From: Muribaculaceae bacterium
GTDB lineage: Bacteria; Bacillota; Clostridia; Lachnospirales; Lachnospiraceae
DNA length: 32,476 bases
Assembly (NCBI GenBank): GCA_023666425.1
Contig: JAMPCA010000016.1
Coordinates: forward strand, 1-32,476
Direction: 5' to 3'
The translations under genes were made by a program, and so were the position numbers. The notes under the pieces are model-generated. The model worked only from the letters and a program-made list of their open reading frames with translations. It was not told where the DNA came from and ran no database searches. Position 1 is the stretch's first letter; each line of letters starts with the position of its first letter. This document shows, piece by piece, positions 6,448-15,446 of this stretch.

Positions 6448-9159
6448 ATGAGTAAAAAGCTGGTGCTGATCGACGGACACAGCATACTGAACCGGGCGTT
6501 TTTTGGACTGCCGGATTTGACAAATTCCGAGGGGCTGCATACCAATGCGGTGTACGGCTTTCTCAATATTCTGTTCAAGATTCTCGAGGAAGAGAAACCG
6601 GACTATCTGACGGTGGCCTTTGACGTACACGCGCCCACCTTCCGGCACAGGCTCTATGGAGACTACAAGGGCACGAGAGGACCCATGGACGATGCGCTGA
6701 AACAGCAGGTTCCCCTGATCAAGGAGATGCTTACCGCCATGGGCGTGCGCACGGTCGAGATGGAGGGCTATGAGGCGGATGACGTCCTCGGCACGCTGGC
6801 AGGCATGGGCGAGAAAGAGGGCATGGAAGTCTCGGTAGTCTCGGGCGACCGGGATCTGCTCCAGCTTGCCACGGAGCATGTAAAGATCCGGATTCCCAAG
6901 ACCAAAAAGACCGGGACAGAAATCGAGGATTACTATGCCGCGGATGTAAAAGAGCGCTATCAGGTGACTCCGGGGGAATTTATCGACGTGAAGGCGCTGA
7001 TGGGGGATACTGCGGACAATATCCCCGGAGTTCCGGGAATCGGGGAAAAGACGGCGACAGCGCTGATCAGCCAGTATGGTTCGATTGAGGAAGTGCACGC
7101 AAAAGCCGCGGAGGTGAAGCCTCCCCGTGCGTCTAAGAACATCGTAGAGTTTTGGGAGCAGGCGGTGATGAGCAAGGAGCTCGCCACCATCATTACGCAG
7201 GTGCCCCTGCAATATGATTTCTCTGAGGCCAGACTGTCCTCCATAGACGCGCTCTACACCGAGGAGGCATATCTTCTGTGCAGGCGTCTGGAGTTTAAGA
7301 ATCTTCTGACCCGTTTTTCGGTGGAGACAAAGAATGAGGCGGCGGAGCATTTTGCGCTGGTGGAGAGCCGGGCGGAGGCTGAAAAGATATTTGCAAAAAC
7401 AGGGGACAGGCCTCTTGCCTTCTTCTTTGTGGAGAAGCAGAAAAAAGAGAGCGGACAGATGGAGCTTTTTACGGAGGAGGCGTTTTCGGCCCTGGCTGTG
7501 ACCTTCTCTGAGACGGACAGCTATCTGTTTTTAACGGGTGAGGAGCTGACGGGCTCCTGGCTGGTGGAGCGGCTGCTCTCCTGCAAAGGACAGCTTATTG
7601 CGCCGGATGTCAAGCAGGCGCTCGCCTTTCTTCCGCTGGGGACGGCGTGCGCGGCAGAGGACTGGGAGGCATACGCGCGTATGCGCGGACGCTTCTTTGA
7701 CCGGACAGTGGCGGCCTATCTGATCAACCCGCTAAAGAGCGAATATCCTTACGAGGACATTGCAAAAGATTATCTGGGAATGATGGTTCCCTCGCGGGCA
7801 GACCTTTTGGGAAAGCAAAGCTGCGCGGAGGCGCTTGCGGATAAAGAAGGGCGGCGTCCTGCGCTGTCTGCGGCCTGCTACGAATCCTACACGGCGTGGG
7901 CGGCAGCGCCGGTGCTGGCGGAGGAATTGAAAAAGCTGGGTATGTATACGCTTTTTACCGACATAGAGATGCCTCTTGTTTTTGTGCTTTTTGACATGGA
8001 GCGCGAGGGAATCTGTATGGACAGCGGGGCGCTGACAGAGTACGGCAGACAGCTTTCGGTGTCCATCGGGGAGCTGGAGAAGAAAATATATGAGCAGGCG
8101 GGGGAAGAATTCAACATCAATTCCCCGAAGCAGCTGGGTGTGATATTGTTTGAGAAGCTGGCGCTGCCGAACGGCAAAAAGACGAAGACCGGATTTTCCA
8201 CCTCGGCGGAGGTTCTGGAGAAGCTTGCGGGAGAGTATCCGATCGTGTCGGATATCCTTGAGTACCGGCAGCTTGCGAAGCTGAAGTCCACTTACGCGGA
8301 CGGGCTTGTGAATTATGCGGACGGGACGGGCAGGATCCACACGACCTTCCACCAGACGATCACGGCCACGGGCCGCTTGAGCAGTACAGATCCGAATCTG
8401 CAGAATATTCCGATTCGTATCGAGCTGGGGCGGCTGATCCGCAAGGTATTCCACCCCATGGAGGGGAATCTGTTTGTGGATTCCGACTACTCCCAGATTG
8501 AGCTCAGGCTTTTGGCGCATATGTCCGGGGACGAGAATTTGATCTCGGCTTTTAAGAATCATCAGGATATCCACAGAAGCACGGCATCTCTCGTGTTTCA
8601 CATGCCCTTTGACGAGGTGACGCAGCTGCAGAGGCGGAACGCAAAGGCAGTAAATTTTGGAATTGTATACGGGATCAGCGCGTTCGGGCTGAGCCAGGAT
8701 CTGGATATCAGCCAGAAGGAGGCAAAGGCCTATATTGACAGCTATTTTGCCACCTATCCGAAGATTAAGGAGTTTTTGGATCAGTCGGTGGAGGATGCAA
8801 AAAAGAATGGATTTACGAAGACGCTCTATGGGCGGATCCGGCCGATTCCGGAACTGTCCTCCGGCAATTTTATGCAGCGGCAGTTCGGGGAGAGGGTGGC
8901 CATGAATGCTCCGATCCAGGGGACGGCGGCGGACATCATCAAGCTTGCGATGATACGCGTGCATGACCGTCTGCTTAAAGAGGGCTTTGCCTCGCGGCTC
9001 ATTTTGCAGGTACACGACGAGCTTTTGATTGAGACGGCGGAGTCGGAGAAGGAGGCAGTCATCGCCCTGCTGGAAGAGGAGATGCGGGGCGCTGCGGATT
9101 TGTCGGTAGAGCTGGAAATTGGAACGGAGTTCGGGTATAATTGGTATGATGCACACTGA
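6448..9159 (+). CDS. polA: DNA polymerase I (903 aa)
   Basis: Fills gaps and removes RNA primers in replication and repair. The 5'-nuclease domain (about 1-290) starts with DGHSILNRAFFG and has the EADDVLG, DRDLLQL and DTADNIPGVPGIGEKTA motifs. The middle 3'-5' exonuclease-like domain (about 305-490) lacks the DxE metal ligands, since the matching region reads TFSETDSYL, so proofreading is probably absent, as in Bacillus and Thermus Pol I. The polymerase domain carries motif A DYSQIELRLLAHMSGD, motif B RRNAKAVNFGIVYG and motif C VHDEL. Full length. coaE begins immediately after the stop. Confidence 0.98.
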   Translation: MSKKLVLIDGHSILNRAFFGLPDLTNSEGLHTNAVYGFLNILFKILEEEKPDYLTVAFDVHAPTFRHRLYGDYKGTRGPMDDALKQQVPLIKEMLTAMGVRTVEMEGYEADDVLGTLAGMGEKEGMEVSVVSGDRDLLQLATEHVKIRIPKTKKTGTEIEDYYAADVKERYQVTPGEFIDVKALMGDTADNIPGVPGIGEKTATALISQYGSIEEVHAKAAEVKPPRASKNIVEFWEQAVMSKELATIITQVPLQYDFSEARLSSIDALYTEEAYLLCRRLEFKNLLTRFSVETKNEAAEHFALVESRAEAEKIFAKTGDRPLAFFFVEKQKKESGQMELFTEEAFSALAVTFSETDSYLFLTGEELTGSWLVERLLSCKGQLIAPDVKQALAFLPLGTACAAEDWEAYARMRGRFFDRTVAAYLINPLKSEYPYEDIAKDYLGMMVPSRADLLGKQSCAEALADKEGRRPALSAACYESYTAWAAAPVLAEELKKLGMYTLFTDIEMPLVFVLFDMEREGICMDSGALTEYGRQLSVSIGELEKKIYEQAGEEFNINSPKQLGVILFEKLALPNGKKTKTGFSTSAEVLEKLAGEYPIVSDILEYRQLAKLKSTYADGLVNYADGTGRIHTTFHQTITATGRLSSTDPNLQNIPIRIELGRLIRKVFHPMEGNLFVDSDYSQIELRLLAHMSGDENLISAFKNHQDIHRSTASLVFHMPFDEVTQLQRRNAKAVNFGIVYGISAFGLSQDLDISQKEAKAYIDSYFATYPKIKEFLDQSVEDAKKNGFTKTLYGRIRPIPELSSGNFMQRQFGERVAMNAPIQGTAADIIKLAMIRVHDRLLKEGFASRLILQVHDELLIETAESEKEAVIALLEEEMRGAADLSVELEIGTEFGYNWYDAH

Positions 9160-9160
9160 T

Positions 9161-9754
9161 ATGCGTTTTATCGGAATCACAGGCGGCGTGGGCGCCGGAA
9201 AATCCGAGATACTGAATTATCTTAAAAAAAGACCGCATACAAGGGTTATGCTGGCGGACGAGATCGCCCGCGGCCTGATGGAGCCGCAGACAGAGTGTTA
9301 TATTCGCCTGCGGGAAGAATTTGCCGGTGAGGAGATTTATCTGCCGGGCGGAGAATTCGACAGAGAACGGCTGGCGGCGGTGATTTTCGGGGACGAAAAA
9401 AAGCGTGCGCGCCTGAATGCAGTTGTGCATCCGGCAGTAAAGGCCTATGTGGAGCAGCAGGCGGCGCTTGAGAGAGCGCGCGGAGAGCTTAAGCTGCTGG
9501 TGCTGGAGGCCGCTCTGCTGATAGAAGAGCATTATGATAAAATATGTGATGAACTCTGGTATATTGATGCCTGCGAGTCTGTGCGCCGGGCACGGCTGAA
9601 GGCGTCGAGGGGCTATTCAGATGAGCGGATTGACGGGATTTTTGCAAGCCAGCTTAAGGATAACGTGTACCGGAGTGTCTGCACGGTAGTCATCGACAAC
9701 AATGGGGCGCTTTTGACAGCGCTGGAACAGGTTGAGGGAGCTTTGAGGAGATAA
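9161..9754 (+). CDS. coaE: Dephospho-CoA kinase (197 aa)
   Basis: Phosphorylates the 3'-hydroxyl of dephospho-CoA, the last step of CoA synthesis. The P-loop GGVGAGKS lies at residues 8-15 from the chosen start. The LADE segment, the HPAVKAYV segment, the LLVLEAALLIE strand and a Cys/Arg-rich lid (SVRRARLKASRGYS) are typical. The ATG at 9161 gives the family start MRFIGITGG. In-frame ATGs at 9146 and 9149 inside the polA end are alternatives and would give an overlap. No strong ribosome binding site is seen, so translation is probably coupled to polA. polA-coaE adjacency is common in Firmicutes. Confidence 0.93.
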   Translation: MRFIGITGGVGAGKSEILNYLKKRPHTRVMLADEIARGLMEPQTECYIRLREEFAGEEIYLPGGEFDRERLAAVIFGDEKKRARLNAVVHPAVKAYVEQQAALERARGELKLLVLEAALLIEEHYDKICDELWYIDACESVRRARLKASRGYSDERIDGIFASQLKDNVYRSVCTVVIDNNGALLTALEQVEGALRR

Positions 9755-9758
9755 GCGG

Positions 9759-11987
9759 ATGGATAAAGTTTTTGGTTTGGATATCGGAACACGCAATGTT
9801 GTGGGAACTGTGGGATACCGGACAGAGGAGGAGGAATTTGTTGTGCTGGCGCAGTATGTACGCCAGCATGAGACACGCTCCATGCTGGACGGACAGATTC
9901 ACGACATCGGCCGGGTGGGACGGACGATCGGGGCGGTGAAGGCAGAGCTGGAGGCGCAGACCGGGGAGCCGTTGGACGAGGTGTGTATTGCGGCCGCAGG
10001 GCGCGTGCTCAAGACGGTGACGACGCATGTTGAGTATGAGTACGCGGATGAGTCCGTGGTGTCCGGCGAGGATGTGCATACGCTCAATCTCCTTGGAGTG
10101 GAAAAGGCTCAGAAGGAGCTGATGGAAAAAAATGACACAAAGTACAAGTTCTACTGTGTGGGCTACTCGGTGGTGAAGTACTATCTGAATGACGAGGTGT
10201 TTATCAGCATTGAGAGCCACAAGGCGAACAAGATTGGAGAGGATATCATCGTGACCTTTCTGCCGGAGGATGTCGTGGACGGCCTGTATTCTGCGGTTGG
10301 ACAGGCGGGGCTGGCGGTCGCGAACATGACGCTGGAGCCAATCGCGGCGATCAATGTGGCAATCCCGGAGAACTTCCGAATGCTGAATCTTGCACTGGTA
10401 GATGTGGGGGCGGGAACCTCCGATATCTCGATTACAAGAGAAGGCAGTATTATCGCCTACGGCATGATTCCCTATGCGGGGGACGAGCTGACGGAGGTGA
10501 TCGTCCAGCACTATCTGGTGGATTTCAAGACCGCGGAGGCGATTAAGCTGGCCTCCACGACGGAGGAGGAGATTACCTACGAGGATATTATGAGTATCGC
10601 CCACACAATTCCCTCGAAGGAGGTGTGGGAACTGGTAGCCCCGGTGGTGGATAAGATTACCACAGAGGTTGCGGACAAGATTATGGAATTAAACGGCGGC
10701 AAGCCGGTGAGCGCCTGCTTTGTGGTGGGCGGAGGCGGCAAGATCCATGGCTTTACGGATATGCTTGCAGAGTATATGGATCTGCCCAAAGAGCGTGTGG
10801 CGCTCCGGGGTGAGGAGGTTCTCAAGGAAGTGACCTTCCAGCAGAAGGATATCAAAAAGGATCCGCTGCTGGTGACGCCGATTGGCATATGCCTGAATTA
10901 CTATGAGCAGAAAAATAATTTCATTATGGTGCGCTTCAACGGTGAGCGCCTAAAACTCTATGACAATAACCACCTGACCATTGTGGATGCGGCGCTGCAG
11001 GCGGATTTCCCGAATGACAGGATTTTCCCACAGAGAGGGATGCCGATCAACTTCACGGTGAATGGTTCTGCGCGGATTGTGCGGGGAGAAGCGGGGGAGC
11101 CTGCCATCGTCACAATGAACGGGCGGCAGACCAGCCTGAATGCACCCTTAGAGCCGAACAGTGAGATTATCATCGAGCCATCCACCGCCGGGGCGGCGGC
11201 TGTGTATACCGTGGGTCAGCTGGACGAGTATTCCACGGCGACAGTCACATTCATCATCAACGGAAAGCCCGTGGTGTGTCCGAAGTTCGTGGAGGTAAAC
11301 GGAAGCTTGGAACCGGCTTCCTATGAGATTCAGGAAGGGGACGTTATCGAGACACGGAACTTCTATACCGTGGGTCAGGTGGCGGAGTTCATGGATGTCG
11401 AGGTAGATATGGACAGGGAGATTCTGGTGAACAACCGCCCGGCGGATTTTGACTCGCTGGTGTATGAGAATTTCTCGATTGAGTGGAGCACGATTTCCTA
11501 CGCGGCGGCGGGGGAGTCCGGAAAGGAAAGCAGGCCTGTGCCCGCAGGGGATGCAGAAAGGGATAATAAGCCGGCAAGCATCGAAAAGCCAGCGGAGCCT
11601 GCCATAGAGCCGGAGCCTGCATCCGCAGAGCCGGAAACCGGAAAGGGAAGCGGCGGGGCTGAGCGAAAAACAGAGGCTGAGCCGGCGGCAAAGACGGGGA
11701 TAGAAAAAGAAGCGGAAAAGACGCCGGAGCGGAAGGCAGAGCAGACCCCGGCACCAGAGCCGGAGCCTGCGGAGGAGCCCGGCTGTACAGTGACAGTCAA
11801 CGGTGAAACTGTCGTGATGCGGGGCAAGGAGAAATATATTTTTGTAGATATCTTTGACTGGATTACCTTTGATCTGAATGCCGGAGAGGGGAAGGCCATT
11901 GTCACGCTGGTGAATGGAGTGGATGCGGAGTATTCCCAGCAGCTTTTCGAGGGCGACCGCATCGAATTATACTGGAAAGAGAACTGA
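9759..11987 (+). CDS. FtsA/PilM-related actin-fold protein with long C-terminal extension (742 aa)
   Basis: The N-terminal ~400 residues are an actin-like ATPase of the FtsA class: GLDIGTRNVVG phosphate 1 loop, VDVGAGTSDISI phosphate 2 loop near residues 218-229, and a FVVGGGGKIHGF adenosine motif near 325. Residues ~400-590 carry repeated beta-rich stretches (FTVNGSARIV, FIINGKPVVCPKFVEVNG). A low-complexity Pro/Glu/Ala linker (about 590-670) follows, then a final beta domain of similar type (TVTVNGETVVM). Classical FtsA is about 420 residues and ends in a membrane-binding helix, which I do not see here. The protein is probably a divergent envelope or division scaffold; function unproven. 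It starts 4 bases after coaE. Confidence 0.75.
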   Translation: MDKVFGLDIGTRNVVGTVGYRTEEEEFVVLAQYVRQHETRSMLDGQIHDIGRVGRTIGAVKAELEAQTGEPLDEVCIAAAGRVLKTVTTHVEYEYADESVVSGEDVHTLNLLGVEKAQKELMEKNDTKYKFYCVGYSVVKYYLNDEVFISIESHKANKIGEDIIVTFLPEDVVDGLYSAVGQAGLAVANMTLEPIAAINVAIPENFRMLNLALVDVGAGTSDISITREGSIIAYGMIPYAGDELTEVIVQHYLVDFKTAEAIKLASTTEEEITYEDIMSIAHTIPSKEVWELVAPVVDKITTEVADKIMELNGGKPVSACFVVGGGGKIHGFTDMLAEYMDLPKERVALRGEEVLKEVTFQQKDIKKDPLLVTPIGICLNYYEQKNNFIMVRFNGERLKLYDNNHLTIVDAALQADFPNDRIFPQRGMPINFTVNGSARIVRGEAGEPAIVTMNGRQTSLNAPLEPNSEIIIEPSTAGAAAVYTVGQLDEYSTATVTFIINGKPVVCPKFVEVNGSLEPASYEIQEGDVIETRNFYTVGQVAEFMDVEVDMDREILVNNRPADFDSLVYENFSIEWSTISYAAAGESGKESRPVPAGDAERDNKPASIEKPAEPAIEPEPASAEPETGKGSGGAERKTEAEPAAKTGIEKEAEKTPERKAEQTPAPEPEPAEEPGCTVTVNGETVVMRGKEKYIFVDIFDWITFDLNAGEGKAIVTLVNGVDAEYSQQLFEGDRIELYWKEN

Positions 11988-11992
11988 AAATT

Positions 11993-12796
11993 ATGTTAGA
12001 ATTGTGCAGTATTGCCAGCGGCAGTAGTGGAAATTGTATCTGTGTGGGTTCCGACGGGCACCATGTGCTGATCGATGCGGGAATCAGCGGGAAGCGCATC
12101 GAGGAGGGACTGAATTCCATCGACCTGAAAAGTCAGGAGATGGAGGGAATCCTTATCACCCATGAGCACATCGACCACATTGCGGGGCTGGGTGTGATGG
12201 CAAGGCGGTACGGGCTTCCCATGTACGCGACGGCGGGGACGATCGAGGCCATTGGCAGGGTGGCGTCGGTGGGAAAAATTGACGGGAGCCTGTTTCATGT
12301 GGTACGCCCCGGGGAGACTTTTACAATAGGAGATCTGGAATTCACCCCCATCTCTATCTCCCACGATGCGGCGGATCCGGTGGCTTACCGCTTTTCCTGC
12401 GGGAAAAGAAACTTTGCGGTGGTGACGGATCTTGGCACCTACGACGAGGCGCTTGTGTCAAAGCTGCAGGGACTGGATGCGCTGCTTCTGGAGTCAAACC
12501 ATGACATACATATGCTGGAGACGGGGATTTATCCTTACCCGCTCAAACAGCGGATTCTCGGGGACAGAGGGCATCTGTCGAACGAGCGCAGCGGGGAGCT
12601 TTTGTGCAGGCTGCTGCATGACGCCTTCGGCGCAGTCATGCTGGGACATTTGAGCAAGGAAAATAATTACGAGGAGCTGGCCTATGAGGCGGTTCGCATG
12701 GAGATTACGATGGGAGATAATCCCTATAAGGCTGAGGATTTCCCCATCTATGTGGCAAAAAGGGACAGACCTTCAACCGTTTTAAGAGCATTGTAA
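11993..12796 (+). CDS. WalJ/YycJ-family metallo-beta-lactamase-fold hydrolase (267 aa)
   Basis: A cytosolic MBL-fold protein with the start LELCSIASGSSGNCICV, which is characteristic of the YycJ/WalJ branch. The metal motif HEHIDH spans residues 57-62, and later ligands are in SHDAAD, TDLG and LGHLSKENN. WalJ proteins are reported to have exonuclease-like activity and to affect coordination of cell wall and division. Here the gene is not next to the walKR two-component genes but 5 bases after the FtsA-like gene, which fits an envelope or division context. Length is typical of the family. Confidence 0.88.
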   Translation: MLELCSIASGSSGNCICVGSDGHHVLIDAGISGKRIEEGLNSIDLKSQEMEGILITHEHIDHIAGLGVMARRYGLPMYATAGTIEAIGRVASVGKIDGSLFHVVRPGETFTIGDLEFTPISISHDAADPVAYRFSCGKRNFAVVTDLGTYDEALVSKLQGLDALLLESNHDIHMLETGIYPYPLKQRILGDRGHLSNERSGELLCRLLHDAFGAVMLGHLSKENNYEELAYEAVRMEITMGDNPYKAEDFPIYVAKRDRPSTVLRAL

Positions 12797-12815
12797 GGGT
12801 CGAAAGGAGATGTAA

Positions 12816-13088
12816 ATGGACAGAGTCATTATTACTGTAGTGGGCAAGGACACAGTGGGAATTATAGCGAAGGTCTGCACCTATCTGTCAGAGTGCGGCG
12901 TGAATGTGCTGGATATTTCCCAGACGATTGTATCCGGTTTTTTCAATATGATGATGATTGTGGATATGAGCGCATCCACTGAGTCTTTTGCACAAATGTC
13001 CGCGGGGCTGGACGAGATCGGGGAAGGCATCGGCGTGGCAGTCAAGTGCCAGAAAGAAGAGATTTTTGAGAAAATGCATCGCATATAG
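12816..13088 (+). CDS. ACT domain-containing protein, UPF0237 type (90 aa)
   Basis: A stand-alone ACT domain: the start RVIITVVGKDTVGIIAKVC, a helix, then NVLDISQTIVSGFFNMMMIVD, giving the beta-alpha-beta-beta-alpha-beta pattern of small-ligand (often amino-acid) sensors. AAAGGAGATG precedes the ATG. Similar proteins (GcvR-like and UPF0237) sit next to UPF0210 genes in many Firmicutes, exactly as here with a 17-base gap. The ligand is unknown. It is likely a regulator or subunit of the neighbouring UPF0210 protein; this is inferred from conserved adjacency. Confidence 0.9.
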   Translation: MDRVIITVVGKDTVGIIAKVCTYLSECGVNVLDISQTIVSGFFNMMMIVDMSASTESFAQMSAGLDEIGEGIGVAVKCQKEEIFEKMHRI

Positions 13089-13105
13089 TGTGAAGGAGCA
13101 TCAGC

Positions 13106-14470
13106 ATGATTAACATCGGTGAAGTAATAGAAACAAATGAGATGGTCGAGAAGGAAAATCTGGACGTGCGGACGATCACGCTGGGAATCAGCCTTTTAGA
13201 CTGTGTGGATGCAGACCTTGCGGGCTTCAAAGACAAGATATACCGCAAAATTACCACGCTTGCCAGAGATCTTGTTGCGACCGGGCAGGATATTGCGGGC
13301 AGCTACTGTATTCCCATCGTCAATAAGCGCATCTCGGTGACGCCCATTGCGCTGGCAGGCGGCGCGGCGTGTAAAAGCCCGGAAGATTTTGTGTCCATTG
13401 CCAAAACCCTGGACGCGGCGGCGAAGGCGGTGGGCGTGAATTTTATCGGCGGCTATTCTGCGCTGGTATCCAAGGGAATGACGCAGGCGGATGAGTATCT
13501 GATCCGCTCGATTCCGCAGGCACTGGCGGAGACGGAGGTGGTCTGCAGTTCGGTCAATCTGGGTTCCACTAAGACCGGAATCAATATGGACGCGGTCCGG
13601 CTCATGGGTGAGATCATAAAGGAGACCGCGGAGCGCACGAAAGAGCAGGACTCCCTGGGCTGTGCAAAGCTGGTGGTATTCTGCAATGCGCCGGACGACA
13701 ATCCTTTCATGGCAGGGGCTTTCCACGGCGTAACGGAGGCGGATGCGGTCATCAATGTGGGCGTCAGCGGCCCCGGTGTGGTAAAGACTGCTCTGGAAAA
13801 AGTCAGGGGAGCAAGCTTTGAGGTGCTCTGTGAAACTATCAAGAAGACGGCATTTAAGGTGACGCGCGTGGGACAGCTCGTGGCAAAAGAAGCGGCGAAC
13901 CGGCTGGGCGTGCCCTTTGGCATCATTGATCTGTCGCTGGCTCCGACCCCGGCGGTCGGGGATTCTGTGGCCGATATTCTCTGTGAGATCGGACTGGAGA
14001 GGGCGGGAGCGCCCGGCACGACAGCGGCGCTTGCCCTCTTAAACGATCAGGTGAAAAAGGGCGGCATCATGGCGTCCTCATATGTGGGCGGCTTAAGCGG
14101 CGCATTTATCCCGGTCAGCGAGGATCAGGGAATGATTCGCGCGGTGACAGACGGTGCGCTGACTCTGGAAAAACTGGAGGCTATGACCTGCGTGTGCTCG
14201 GTGGGGCTGGATATGATTGCAATTCCCGGGGACACGAAGGCGACAACGATCTCCGGTATTATTGCGGATGAGATGGCGATTGGCATGGTCAACCAGAAAA
14301 CCACGGCGGTGCGCCTCATTCCGGTAGCCGGTAAGAGCGTGGGGGAGACAGTGGAGTTTGGAGGCCTGCTGGGTTATGCGCCGGTCATGCCGGTAAATAA
14401 TTTTTCCTGCGACGCGTTTATCAACCGGGAGGGCAGGATTCCGGCTCCGGTACATTCATTTAAGAATTAG
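13106..14470 (+). CDS. UPF0210 / DUF711 family protein, PFL-like fold (454 aa)
   Basis: Full-length member of the UPF0210 family (about 450 residues), whose structure resembles the 10-stranded barrel of pyruvate formate-lyase/glycyl-radical enzymes. No glycyl-radical motif is expected or seen. Conserved stretches include [23 protein letters not shown] and [18 protein letters not shown]. The molecular function is not known. It is probably co-transcribed with the ACT protein: GAAGGAG lies before the ATG and the gap is 17 bases. It ends at the last plus-strand gene before the convergent tRNA-Pro. Confidence 0.9.
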   Translation: MINIGEVIETNEMVEKENLDVRTITLGISLLDCVDADLAGFKDKIYRKITTLARDLVATGQDIAGSYCIPIVNKRISVTPIALAGGAACKSPEDFVSIAKTLDAAAKAVGVNFIGGYSALVSKGMTQADEYLIRSIPQALAETEVVCSSVNLGSTKTGINMDAVRLMGEIIKETAERTKEQDSLGCAKLVVFCNAPDDNPFMAGAFHGVTEADAVINVGVSGPGVVKTALEKVRGASFEVLCETIKKTAFKVTRVGQLVAKEAANRLGVPFGIIDLSLAPTPAVGDSVADILCEIGLERAGAPGTTAALALLNDQVKKGGIMASSYVGGLSGAFIPVSEDQGMIRAVTDGALTLEKLEAMTCVCSVGLDMIAIPGDTKATTISGIIADEMAIGMVNQKTTAVRLIPVAGKSVGETVEFGGLLGYAPVMPVNNFSCDAFINREGRIPAPVHSFKN

Positions 14471-14480
14471 GAAAAATAAA

Positions 14481-14507
14481 ATGTCCCTTGTATCATACAA
14501 GGGACAT
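14481..14507 (-). terminator. Terminator of the minus-strand tRNA-Pro
   Basis: A perfect 13-bp inverted repeat, ATGTCCCTTGTAT and ATACAAGGGACAT, separated by one base; in practice an 11-bp stem with a 5-base loop. On the minus strand it is followed by TTTATTTTTC, a U-rich tail, 12 bases beyond the tRNA 3' end. On the plus strand no U-tract follows, so it mainly serves the tRNA, though the stem may also stabilise the 3' end of the UPF0210 transcript. Confidence 0.8.
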
Positions 14508-14518
14508 ACAAAATGAAA

Positions 14519-14593
14519 TCGGGGTAACAGGATTCGAACCTGCGACCTCACGGCCCCCAGCCGTGCGCTCTGACCAAACTGAGCCATACCCCG
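14519..14593 (-). tRNA. tRNA-Pro (anticodon GGG)
   Basis: On the minus strand the acceptor CGGGGTA pairs with TACCCCG. The anticodon stem CACGG/CCGTG holds loop CTGGGGG, giving anticodon GGG, which reads CCC and CCU proline codons. The T arm contains GGTTCGAATCC, and the D arm GCTCAGTTTGGTCAGAGC is complete. The 3' CCA is not encoded; the discriminator base A is followed by TTT. The gene is convergent with the UPF0210 gene and has its own promoter and terminator. Confidence 0.95.
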
Positions 14594-14607
14594 TCACAAC
14601 AGAAATT

Positions 14608-14637
14608 ATTATAACACATATATGGTGGACATTGCAA
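14608..14637 (-). promoter_or_regulatory. Promoter of tRNA-Pro
   Basis: Read on the minus strand, TTGCAA (14637-14632) is the -35 and TATAAT (14613-14608) the -10, with an 18-base spacer. The -10 lies 15 bases before the tRNA 5' end, a normal distance for a tRNA gene. Confidence 0.75.
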
Positions 14638-14708
14638 TTCTTAATTTGCATTTTTTGAAAAATTTTCAGGAAGCAGAGTTGTTCATCAGAATAAAGGAGG
14701 AGAGCAGA

Positions 14709-15422
14709 ATGCTAAAAAAATCACTCAGCGAAGAAATCAGTTCTACCACATATCCGGGAAGGGGAATTGTCATCGGCCGTACACCGGACGGAAAAAAGGC
14801 TGTGACCGCCTACTTTATCATGGGCAGGAGTGAAAACAGCCGCAACCGCATCTTTGTGGAGGACGGCGAGGGAATCCGCACGGAGGCCTACGATCCGGCG
14901 AAGATGAAGGATCCGAGCCTTGTGATCTACGCTCCGGTTCGCGTCATGGGCAACAAGACGATTGTGACCAACGGGGATCAGACGGACACTATCTATGAGC
15001 TTATGGACAAACAGCAAACCTTTGAGCAGTCTCTGCGCACCCGTGAGTTTGAGCCGGATGCGCCGAACTATACACCGCGTATCTCCGGCATTATGCATAT
15101 CGGAGACGGGGCGTACAATTATGCAATGTCCATTTTAAAAAGTAACAATGGAGATCCCGCATCCTGCAACCGCTTTACCTTTGCTTACTCGAATCCTGTG
15201 CCGGGCGAGGGGCATTTTATCCACACATATATGGGCGACGGCGATCCGCTTCCCAGCTTTGAGGGAGAGCCCACATGGGTGGAGATTGAAGGCGACATTG
15301 ACGCCTTTACAGACATGGTGTGGAACAGCTTAAACGAGGACAACAAGGTATCGCTGTTTGTGCGCTTTATCGATATTGCGACCGGCGGATATGAATCAAG
15401 AATCGTCAACAAAAACCAGTAA
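14709..15422 (+). CDS. purO: IMP cyclohydrolase, PurO-type (237 aa)
   Basis: Closes FAICAR to IMP, the final step of purine synthesis, in the cytosol. The sequence matches the PurO-like IMP cyclohydrolase family first known from archaea: YPGRGIVIGRTPDGKKAV and YFIMGRSENSRNR near the start, a NGDQTDTIYE segment, and TPRISGIMH further on. The ATG at 14709 follows AAAGGAGG by 7 bases; the longer frame from 14622 lies in the tRNA promoter region and is not conserved-looking. A stand-alone AICAR transformylase follows 24 bases downstream, so together they replace the usual bifunctional PurH. Confidence 0.9.
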   Translation: MLKKSLSEEISSTTYPGRGIVIGRTPDGKKAVTAYFIMGRSENSRNRIFVEDGEGIRTEAYDPAKMKDPSLVIYAPVRVMGNKTIVTNGDQTDTIYELMDKQQTFEQSLRTREFEPDAPNYTPRISGIMHIGDGAYNYAMSILKSNNGDPASCNRFTFAYSNPVPGEGHFIHTYMGDGDPLPSFEGEPTWVEIEGDIDAFTDMVWNSLNEDNKVSLFVRFIDIATGGYESRIVNKNQ

Positions 15423-15446
15423 TCAGGTGTAAAAAAGGAGAAAATC

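Noticed and set aside
11520-11780. Possible tandem repeat array in DNA
   Set aside because: The repetitive look comes from a Pro/Glu/Ala-rich linker in the FtsA-like protein; units are irregular and not a DNA repeat.
14622-14708. Longer PurO start at ATG 14622
   Set aside because: The extra segment coincides with the tRNA-Pro promoter region and lacks a ribosome binding site; AAAGGAGG precedes 14709.
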